From: Methanobacteriota archaeon
Lineage (GTDB): Archaea; Thermoplasmatota; Poseidoniia; Poseidoniales; Poseidoniaceae
Direction: 5' to 3'
DNA: 5,600 nucleotides
Assembly (NCBI GenBank): GCA_002694585.1
Contig: NZMM01000051.1
Coordinates: 10,844 to 16,443, forward strand
Program-made: the position numbers and the translations under genes
The notes under the pieces: generated by a model
Told to the model about the DNA's origin: nothing
The model's input: only the letters and a program-made list of their open reading frames with translations
Database searches by the model: none
Shown: in pieces, positions 1 through 5,600 of the stretch
Layout of the letters: every line of letters starts with the position of its first letter
How positions within the stretch are numbered: position 1 is the first letter of the stretch

Positions 1-507
1 GCTCGAACGAGCAGTTTCTCGCTCGAGCCGGGGGCATCCGCACGGTTTACCCTTGAGATGGTTCGCTTGACCACGAGCGCGTCAACGTCGGAGCCTGAGG
101 TGCTTGCAACCTACACCTTGGCGGGCATTGAGCGAACGGACAGCGGCGGCACGATTGCCGTCGATCTCCCAGGCCCAGCTTTGCCCCCTGCGGGGTTGGA
201 TCTTGGTCTTGTCCAGTTGAGCAACCAAGATTCAGTGATTGGTTTGACGTCAGGCTGGGTCGTTGCGCTGTTGCTCTTCGGCCTGCTTCGTATTCGGCGA
301 TCTTCGAACGCGTCACCCGAGGAAGAACCGGACGAAGAGACCGAAGAGGAACCTGTTGAGTTGGGTCACAACGAAGCGCGAATTGAGGACGGGAACAGGG
401 TGGCGTGCCCGAGTTGCGAGGCCGTGCTTGGTGTTCCCGCCGGGAGCGAGCCTCCCTTCAGGTTCACCTGCCCAACCTGCCAGTCAAGCATCCGTGTATT
501 GCCCTAA
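1..507 (+). CDS. C-terminal part of a membrane-anchored protein with cytosolic zinc ribbon (5' end outside window)
   Basis: The frame is open from base 1 to the TAA at 505-507, giving 168 residues. The first ATG (58) lies inside continuous coding sequence, so it is probably not the start; the gene begins left of the window. Residues 1-77 are beta-rich and Thr/Ser-rich; the stretch FSLEPGASARFTLEM resembles NEW3/CARDB-type beta-sandwich domains of archaeal surface proteins (weak resemblance). Residues about 79-98 form one membrane helix (VIGLTSGWVVALLLFGLLRI), followed by RRSS, so by the positive-inside rule the C-terminus should be cytosolic. A Glu/Asp-rich linker follows (about 106-118). The last 33 residues carry two CxxC pairs (CPSC at 136-139, CPTC at 157-160) with 17 residues between them, a zinc-ribbon pattern. 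I cannot name a function. It could be a sensor or an anchor linking outside to inside. The stop region overlaps the convergent trmI gene by 4 bp. Confidence 0.8.
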   Translation, partial: ARTSSFSLEPGASARFTLEMVRLTTSASTSEPEVLATYTLAGIERTDSGGTIAVDLPGPALPPAGLDLGLVQLSNQDSVIGLTSGWVVALLLFGLLRIRRSSNASPEEEPDEETEEEPVELGHNEARIEDGNRVACPSCEAVLGVPAGSEPPFRFTCPTCQSSIRVLP

Positions 508-1295
508 GCAGAGCGCCGTTGGGCGATGAGCAGGAAGGCCGTGTGTCCGAACGGGCCGTTCGCCGGACGCACACCGCCCCGCGAGGCGCGGCTCCACGGT
601 CGTTCCATGATTTCTCCAGCCCAGTCCACCGCCAAGCCTGCAGCCTCGCATGATTCCCACGCTCGCTCGAGTTGGCTGGTCACGGGGCAATAACACGCCA
701 AACGCCCCCCTGCGCGCAACAGTGGGGCGAGGGCCGCGATCGACGGTGTGTGATCCGCCATGTCAAGGACCACAGCATCGAGGCCTTCTGGCGCGATGCT
801 CGGAACGTCACCAGCAACGTCTTCGGCCCGGCCGCTGATGTGGGTATGCCGTGGCCCGTCTGGCCACGCAACAGCGGCACGGTTCAGGTTGTCCAAGCCG
901 ACTTTTGCGTGCTCTTCCCGTGGTTCGACGGTGATGTGGTGGCCAGCAGGGCCCAAAGCACGCGTGATGTGCAGGCCCAGTCCAGCGCTTCCAAGCCCCG
1001 CTTCCAGAACGGTGTCGTCACGACCGATGCCGAGCCTTGCGATCAAGATGCCTGCGTCCTTGTCACCAATGGTTTGGGCCCGTCTCAGCATGCCGCGACG
1101 CAACTCTGCGAGTCCAGCAGGGAGGATTGTTAATTCCTTGCCGGCGAGAACAACAAGGCCCCCAAGCGCGTGTTCTTCCAACATATGAACAGGGTTGAAG
1201 ACGCCCAGTCCCTTGATTTTGACGTCCTCATCAACGACGTTGACGGTCCACGTTCGACCGTCTTGTGCAACCAAGGCCACCATGTTCGGGGTCAT
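504..1295 (-). CDS. trmI: tRNA (adenine-N1-)-methyltransferase, TrmI family
   Basis: TrmI enzymes use S-adenosylmethionine to methylate N1 of adenine 58 (57 and 58 in some archaea) in the tRNA T-loop, acting as a cytosolic tetramer. With this start the protein has 263 residues, close to the roughly 250 usual in archaea. The N-terminal part (MTPNMVALVAQDGRTWTV) resembles the small beta domain of TrmI. RRAQTIGDKDAG (71-82) matches the conserved segment before the catalytic domain. SAM motif I is VLEAGLGSAGLG (96-107), followed by the acidic loop VEPREE (123-128). VVLDMADH (175-182) holds the conserved Asp (178). The C-terminus GVRPANGPFGHTAFLLIAQR (241-260) is a strong family signature. Two oddities: motif I differs from the usual EAGTGSG, and the residues after Asp178 lack the usual PW or QP. 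The frame is open up to an ATG at 1379; ATG 1283, TTG 1337 and GTG 1343 are also possible starts. I chose 1295 on length and alignment; no Shine-Dalgarno settles it. Confidence 0.87.
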   Translation of the reverse strand: MTPNMVALVAQDGRTWTVNVVDEDVKIKGLGVFNPVHMLEEHALGGLVVLAGKELTILPAGLAELRRGMLRRAQTIGDKDAGILIARLGIGRDDTVLEAGLGSAGLGLHITRALGPAGHHITVEPREEHAKVGLDNLNRAAVAWPDGPRHTHISGRAEDVAGDVPSIAPEGLDAVVLDMADHTPSIAALAPLLRAGGRLACYCPVTSQLERAWESCEAAGLAVDWAGEIMERPWSRASRGGVRPANGPFGHTAFLLIAQRRSA

Positions 1296-1354
1296 GGCCG
1301 TCGATTCGGCGATCCCGATTTGACCTCTTCGGAACAAGGACACTACGCGCAATG

Positions 1355-1362
1355 TTTCATAA
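1355..1362 (+). promoter_or_regulatory. TATA-box-like element upstream of the large surface protein gene
   Basis: TTTCATAA is an AT-rich octamer in a GC-rich neighbourhood. Its centre lies about 26-27 bases upstream of the ATG at 1385, the spacing expected between an archaeal TATA box and the start site of a leaderless transcript. No Shine-Dalgarno sequence precedes the ATG, which agrees with leaderless expression. The region between the two divergent start codons (1296-1384, about 90 bp) is the only room for promoters of both genes. The match is short and could be chance. Confidence 0.35.
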
Positions 1363-1384
1363 GTCTCACAGCCGTCCATCCATT

Positions 1385-4300
1385 ATGAATCACATGCGAA
1401 CGCTGGCTCTGCTCCTTGTGGCATTGATGATGGGCAGCCTTTCTGTTGGTCTTTCTTCGACCTTGGTCGATGTTCCTGAGGAACTGGAAAGCACGCCTGT
1501 GGTCATGTCCGCCACCAGCCCAGGCCATCCGGTGTTTGCGGAATACGTGGGAGCCTACTGGTGCGGTCCGTGCCAGACGTCTTCGACCAACCTGCACAAC
1601 CTCTACGGGACCAACGGAGGCGGCGGAACCACGTCTGAGGACTTCACCTACATCTCGTTCTGGGAATCTGCGTCGACGGGCTGGCCGTCTGACGCTCCCA
1701 TCAACCGACGTGCGCACATCAACCCCTCCGGTTACCCGACCACGGTGTTCGGCGACGCTTCATCCGGTCAGTACTACACCTCCGGCGGTCAAAACTACGA
1801 TTCGTTCTACCAAAGCGGCGGCAACATGCAGAACGCGAACGATTACTCGCTCTCCATTGCCCAGTCGGAAAACGGCAACAACATGGACATCGACATCACT
1901 GCAACTTACCTTGGATCTGGCAGCAAGACCGTCCACATCTACGCCGCCGTGGCCGAGGAGACCTCGCCTGAAGTGTACTCCAACTCCAACAACCTCCACC
2001 CTCACAACGTCTTCCAGCGTTGGCTCCTCAACGGCGCCGGAAGCGGATTCGAATCCGTCACCCTCACCAGCGGCAACTCCGTAACCACGTCGTGGTCCGT
2101 GCCCATCAGCACCGTCCGCGCAGGCGGCGGCGTGAGCGCTTCCGAGAATTTCCTCACAGTGGCGGCCCTCATGGACGGCGACCACACCACCCACCGTGGC
2201 GTATTGAGCGCGGCCGACTCGAACATGGGCCCCAAAATGGACATCGGCGTTACCGGGTTGTCGGTGAGCAACGACGATGCTTCCGATTCCTACATCCGTG
2301 GCGACACCGTTGACCTCGAGGTCACCGTTCGCAACATGGGCGACCTGGACTACGTCGACGGGGGCGGGGTGGAATTCTACTACCGCAACGGTGTCAACAA
2401 GGTCACCATCGGCGGCACCCAATCGCTGCCCGCGACCGTCGCGACCACCGGCACCCACACCTACACCACGAGCTTCGACACCAGCGTGCTCTCTTCCAAC
2501 GCTTGGAAGGCCACCTTCGGCGCTCGTCTGACCGGTTTGAGCGGTGACATGAGCGGTTCCAACAACGACGTGAGCACCCAGTTTGACCATGACCGACCGC
2601 CCATCGCCCTGACGCCTCAGATCAGCCCGACGTCGGTCGAGCGTGGTGATGAGGTGCTCATCACCGTCCGCGCCGATGCCAACGATGAGGTCGACACCAT
2701 CTCCAGCACGACGTTCGAACTCGAGACCCGCCCCTCAGGAACGGCCACGTGGTCTTCGAACGGCATCAGCGGTGGTGAAGACGTGGTCTTTGCCGGTTCT
2801 CCCTACGAAGGACGCGAGTACACCTTTGCCACCACCACCGACATGGAAGCGGGCACCCACGATCTCCGCGTCCGTGCCATTGACGCCCGCAGCCAAGCCT
2901 CCGACTGGAAGGTCGTCTTGGGAAGCGACGCCATCACCGTGACGAACGCCTTGCCGACGATTTGGGCGGAACCTGTGCCGACGGTGATGTGCGATGAGCC
3001 CACCAAAATCAGCATGGTGGGCCACATCCAAGACCGCGAGTCTGCCTTGTCGGAACTCAGCGTGACGTCGACGTCCCCCGCCTTCCTTGGCTGGGACGCC
3101 ACCACGCAGGAAATTGAAGTGCTGTTCGCCTTTGACGACCTCCGCGGTTGTCCAATCGGGCAAAACGGCATTGAGGTCACGGTCAACGACGGTGAGGATT
3201 ACACCAACAGCGACCTGCCGTACGGAACCCTCCTGTTCAACGTCATCGAGAACGGCCAGCCCCGCTGGGACGGCCTCCCCACGCGCACGGTCGACGAAGG
3301 TGGCGAAGGCAACCTTGCTTTGTTCCCCTACGTCTTCGACACGGACGCGGACGGCACAGAGGTTGATTCTGAGAGCCTAACCCTGTCCATCGTCAGCAAC
3401 TCCAACCCCGAGGTGTTCAACGTCGGCCTTGAGGGCGATCTCTTGTCCTACAGCACCGTGGACGACGACGTCAACGGCCAAGCCACGGTCACCCTGCGCG
3501 CCAGCGACGGTGTGCAAACCGCAGACCAAACCATCGTGCTCAAGATCGCCCCGGTCAACGACGCACCTCGCATGGACCTCGGTGACCTTGCTTCGCTCGA
3601 CCTCAAGCGCGGCAAGACCTACGTCTATGACATTGAGAGCCTCGTGTACGACATCGACGACGATGATCCTGCTTTCATCGTGGTGACGCCAAGCGAGAGC
3701 GGTGCTGCCCGCTTTGATTTGTTCACCGGCCTCATGACCGTCGAGTTCGAGGAACTCGGCACCCAGACCATCACCATCACGGCTCAAGACAAGTACGACT
3801 CGAACTCCTACACCATCATGGTGAACGTCTACGACTCGAAGCCCTTCTCGGCTTCAAAGGACGCGGACACCGGGTACATGACGGTCAGCCTCGACAACGC
3901 CTACCTTGGCGAAGTCGCCACCGCCAACCTCTTCCTCACGGAAAATGCGCCCACGTTCACCTCGCTGACCACCATGTGGCAGGTGTGCGAAGGTGACACG
4001 GGGGTGTGCCTGAACCAAGTCAGCTATCCGCTTGACGTGACCGCATCCGAGCGCGGCTGGACCGTTGAGCTCGCGTGGGACGATGTTCGCCCATACGGCC
4101 TCCAGTACAACGACGACGTCAAGCTCGGTAACGTCCTTGCCACCGACGACACCGGTGAGGAATACAAGCTCATGGCGCCAATCTACTGGCGCGTCACCGA
4201 GGAAGCGCCCGGACCAAGCGAGATGGACGATGAGACCCTCGCTGAGCACATCGCCGATCTCGAGTCGAGCATCGAGGACCTCAAGGCGGAGATTGATGCA

Positions 4301-4768
4301 TCGGAAGGAGACACCACCGAGATGGAAGACCAACTCGCGTTGCTTGAGGCCGATTTGGCAACCGCTTGCGATGATCCACGTGCCGACTGTTCTAGCGACA
4401 ACGTGGAGGGCAACGGCGACTTGGACACAAGCGCCGGTGTGAACACGGACGTCATCATCATCATTCTCGGCGTGCTGATCCTTGCTGCTCTGCTTGGTGT
4501 GCTCTTCACGCGTCGTGGCGGCTCGATGGAGCAGCCCAAGTGGGACGAATCCGCACTGCCCGCGTCCGACGCCGTGGCCAACTCCATGTACGGAGGAGCC
4601 CAAGACATCTTCCAGCAGCCCATGGCTCCCCCCATGCCGGCCATGCCTCCGATGCCTGCACCGGTCGCGCACGCCGGACCCCCCCTGCCCGCAACGGGCC
4701 TTCCAGAAGGCTGGACCATGGAGCAGTGGGCCTACTACGGCCAGCAATACCTGGACCGCCAGCAGTGA
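1385..4768 (+). CDS. Large membrane-anchored surface protein: thioredoxin/Omp28-like domain plus Ig/cadherin-like repeats
   Basis: This 1127-residue protein starts with a signal peptide (R5, hydrophobic 7-23). The ATG at 1385 was chosen because the signal peptide begins there; ATG 1394 is also possible. A thioredoxin-fold domain follows, with active site WCGPC (59-63) and cis-Pro loop GYPTTVF (116-122). The next segment carries HNVFQRWLLNG (207-217), resembling the Omp28 family. Residues about 285-403 look CARDB-like (adhesion). Residues 407-523 and 524-635 are Ig-like modules. Residues 636-727 form a cadherin-like/tandem-95 repeat ending in PVNDAP, and 729-820 another with acidic DIDDDD (756-761), possibly calcium-binding. 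After a further beta module (about 820-945) come a coiled coil (948-993), a membrane helix (1023-1041) followed by TRR, and a Pro/Met-rich cytosolic tail ending GLPEGWTMEQWAYYGQQYL plus four residues. Exact role unknown; an envelope-tethered redox or binding protein is inferred. All eight cysteines lie outside the membrane. Confidence 0.9.
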   Translation: MNHMRTLALLLVALMMGSLSVGLSSTLVDVPEELESTPVVMSATSPGHPVFAEYVGAYWCGPCQTSSTNLHNLYGTNGGGGTTSEDFTYISFWESASTGWPSDAPINRRAHINPSGYPTTVFGDASSGQYYTSGGQNYDSFYQSGGNMQNANDYSLSIAQSENGNNMDIDITATYLGSGSKTVHIYAAVAEETSPEVYSNSNNLHPHNVFQRWLLNGAGSGFESVTLTSGNSVTTSWSVPISTVRAGGGVSASENFLTVAALMDGDHTTHRGVLSAADSNMGPKMDIGVTGLSVSNDDASDSYIRGDTVDLEVTVRNMGDLDYVDGGGVEFYYRNGVNKVTIGGTQSLPATVATTGTHTYTTSFDTSVLSSNAWKATFGARLTGLSGDMSGSNNDVSTQFDHDRPPIALTPQISPTSVERGDEVLITVRADANDEVDTISSTTFELETRPSGTATWSSNGISGGEDVVFAGSPYEGREYTFATTTDMEAGTHDLRVRAIDARSQASDWKVVLGSDAITVTNALPTIWAEPVPTVMCDEPTKISMVGHIQDRESALSELSVTSTSPAFLGWDATTQEIEVLFAFDDLRGCPIGQNGIEVTVNDGEDYTNSDLPYGTLLFNVIENGQPRWDGLPTRTVDEGGEGNLALFPYVFDTDADGTEVDSESLTLSIVSNSNPEVFNVGLEGDLLSYSTVDDDVNGQATVTLRASDGVQTADQTIVLKIAPVNDAPRMDLGDLASLDLKRGKTYVYDIESLVYDIDDDDPAFIVVTPSESGAARFDLFTGLMTVEFEELGTQTITITAQDKYDSNSYTIMVNVYDSKPFSASKDADTGYMTVSLDNAYLGEVATANLFLTENAPTFTSLTTMWQVCEGDTGVCLNQVSYPLDVTASERGWTVELAWDDVRPYGLQYNDDVKLGNVLATDDTGEEYKLMAPIYWRVTEEAPGPSEMDDETLAEHIADLESSIEDLKAEIDASEGDTTEMEDQLALLEADLATACDDPRADCSSDNVEGNGDLDTSAGVNTDVIIIILGVLILAALLGVLFTRRGGSMEQPKWDESALPASDAVANSMYGGAQDIFQQPMAPPMPAMPPMPAPVAHAGPPLPATGLPEGWTMEQWAYYGQQYLDRQQ

Positions 4769-4804
4769 GACGCTGAGGCGACGTCGTTTACGCCGCCGCT
4801 GAAA

Positions 4805-4820
4805 GCCTCAAAGGGGAGGC
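4805..4820 (+). promoter_or_regulatory. Small hairpin covering a GGAGG element upstream of lonB
   Basis: GCCTC (4805-4809) and GAGGC (4816-4820) are perfect inverted repeats around a six-base loop AAAGGG. The right arm overlaps GGGGAGG (4813-4819), which can pair with the 3' end of 16S rRNA. If this is the ribosome binding site of lonB it would be hidden when the hairpin forms. However, 17 bases separate it from the GTG at 4837, longer than the usual 5-9, and a 5-bp stem is weak, so a functional role is uncertain. Confidence 0.2.
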
Positions 4821-4836
4821 GAACGCACGTCCGTCC

Positions 4837-5600
4837 GTGAGCGGAGACGCCGACGAGGTTTCGGGTACGCCCGAAGACGAGATGAACGGTCTCGTCGAGG
4901 CGATGCCTCCCGTCGAGAATGACGTCGAGGTCACGGTGTGGTCCGCGGAATCCGATGATGCGTCCGACGAAGCTATTCTCGGTCAGCCCAGCGACGAGGT
5001 TCTGCAAAGCAGCGTTGAGGCGTGGATCGACGACATCGGCATGACGTCGACCAAAGAAGTACCCGTCCCTGACCGTTTGGTCGATCAGGTCATCGGTCAA
5101 GAGGCCGGATCGGTCATCATCCGAAAGGCCGCCGAACAACGCCGTCACATGCTGATGATTGGCGACCCTGGCACGGGCAAGTCCATGCTTGCCAGGTCGA
5201 TGACCGAGCTCCTGCCCCGCGATGCTTTGGAGGACGTTCTCGTGTATCCGAACGAGGAAGACGAGAACGAACCTCGCGTGCGCTCCGTCCCCGCTGGCCG
5301 TGGCGACCGCATCGTCAAGGTCCAGAAGGAAGCCATTCGCGTTCAGCGGGAGAAAACCCAGCGCATGCTTCTCATCGGTTTCGTTGCCATCGCTTTCCTC
5401 CTCGCCATCGCGACCCTCCAGAGCGGTGACATCGTGACCCTTCTGTTTGGCATGTTTCTGCTGACCTTTGGGTACATGTTCCTGCGGTCGCGCTTGGGCG
5501 CTGCGGACGAAAGCCGCATCCCCAAGGTGCTTGTGAAGCACGACACGAAGGAGCTTCCACCCTTCGTCGACGCCACAGCCACCCTTTCGGGCGCCCTCCT
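4837..5600 (+). CDS. lonB: Archaeal membrane-anchored ATP-dependent Lon protease, N-terminal part (3' end outside window)
   Basis: Archaeal LonB is an ATP-driven hexameric protease held on the inner face of the membrane, degrading damaged and regulatory proteins. The 254 visible residues include VPDRLVDQVIGQE (about 77-89), the typical entry to its AAA+ domain, and Walker A GDPGTGKS (109-116). Next comes the family segment LPRDALEDVLVYPNEEDENE, then two membrane helices (about 177-194 and 199-216) flanked by basic residues. This insertion between Walker A and Walker B is diagnostic of LonB. Walker B and the Ser-Lys protease dyad should lie beyond the right edge. The first 74 residues are an unusually long acidic extension. 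The frame opens after a TGA at 4774; GTG 4837 is the first possible start and is chosen here, but ATG 4882 and ATG 4903 are in frame and would shorten the extension. It follows the surface protein gene by 68 bp in the same direction, so co-transcription is possible. Confidence 0.9.
   Translation, partial: MSGDADEVSGTPEDEMNGLVEAMPPVENDVEVTVWSAESDDASDEAILGQPSDEVLQSSVEAWIDDIGMTSTKEVPVPDRLVDQVIGQEAGSVIIRKAAEQRRHMLMIGDPGTGKSMLARSMTELLPRDALEDVLVYPNEEDENEPRVRSVPAGRGDRIVKVQKEAIRVQREKTQRMLLIGFVAIAFLLAIATLQSGDIVTLLFGMFLLTFGYMFLRSRLGAADESRIPKVLVKHDTKELPPFVDATATLSGAL

Noticed and set aside
1..12. GCTCG-AA-CGAGC inverted repeat at the left edge
   Set aside because: Lies in coding sequence, has a two-base loop too tight for a stable hairpin, and is likely chance in GC-rich DNA.
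672..1133. Plus-strand frames of 142-153 residues opposite trmI
   Set aside because: No domain or start signal; the minus strand encodes a recognisable TrmI.
1265..1384. Upstream extension of the large surface protein to an ATG at 1265
   Set aside because: The extra 40 residues are basic and Pro-rich, would bury the clear signal peptide inside the chain, and overlap the trmI N-terminus.
3854..4747. Long minus-strand reading frames inside the surface protein gene (297 residues here; 276 residues at 1760-2590)
   Set aside because: They are His/Val/Gly/Arg-rich mirror images of a GC-rich coding strand with no recognisable domain; the plus strand is clearly coding.
4777..4797. Possible terminator stem GGCGACG / CGCCGCC after the surface protein gene
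   Set aside because: The stem has a mismatch and no T-tract follows, so it does not support an archaeal or intrinsic terminator.
4735..5541. Minus-strand 268-residue frame over lonB
   Set aside because: Shadow of lonB; the plus-strand translation has Walker A and the LonB membrane insertion.

Overview
The window looks archaeal, most likely from a Marine Group II euryarchaeon (Poseidoniales, Thermoplasmatota). The strongest sign is the gene running off the right edge. It has the layout of the archaeal membrane-anchored Lon protease (LonB): a Walker A motif followed by two membrane segments inserted in the ATPase domain. A TrmI-type tRNA methyltransferase fits. So does a very large, acidic, Thr/Ser-rich, Ig/cadherin-repeat surface protein with one C-terminal membrane helix and a Pro/Met-rich cytosolic tail. 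The lineage call is inference from protein architecture, not from a marker gene search. The DNA is GC-rich and densely coding, which explains the many long shadow reading frames.

Layout. (1) Positions 1-507, plus strand: the 3' end of a membrane protein gene whose start lies left of the window. It encodes an outside beta-rich stretch, one membrane helix, an acidic linker and a C-terminal four-cysteine zinc ribbon. (2) Positions 504-1295, minus strand: trmI, convergent with gene 1 and overlapping it by 4 bp at the stop codons. (3) Positions 1296-1384: a short divergent intergenic region with a TATA-like element placed correctly for a leaderless transcript of gene 4. (4) Positions 1385-4768, plus strand: a 1127-residue secreted, membrane-anchored protein. 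In order it has a signal peptide, a thioredoxin-fold domain with a WCGPC active site and an Omp28-like continuation, a CARDB-like domain, several Ig/cadherin-like modules, a coiled coil, a membrane helix and a cytosolic tail. (5) Positions 4769-4836: a short spacer with a small hairpin overlapping a GGAGG element. (6) Positions 4837-5600 and beyond, plus strand: the N-terminal part of lonB.

The genes do not form an obvious single pathway. trmI and lonB are housekeeping functions (tRNA modification and membrane-linked protein quality control). Genes 1 and 4 are envelope proteins. The most interesting object is gene 4. It tethers a redox-type thioredoxin domain outside the cell on a long repeat stalk, and it has exactly eight cysteines, which fall into four local pairs. 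No mobile element, CRISPR array, tRNA or rRNA gene was seen.
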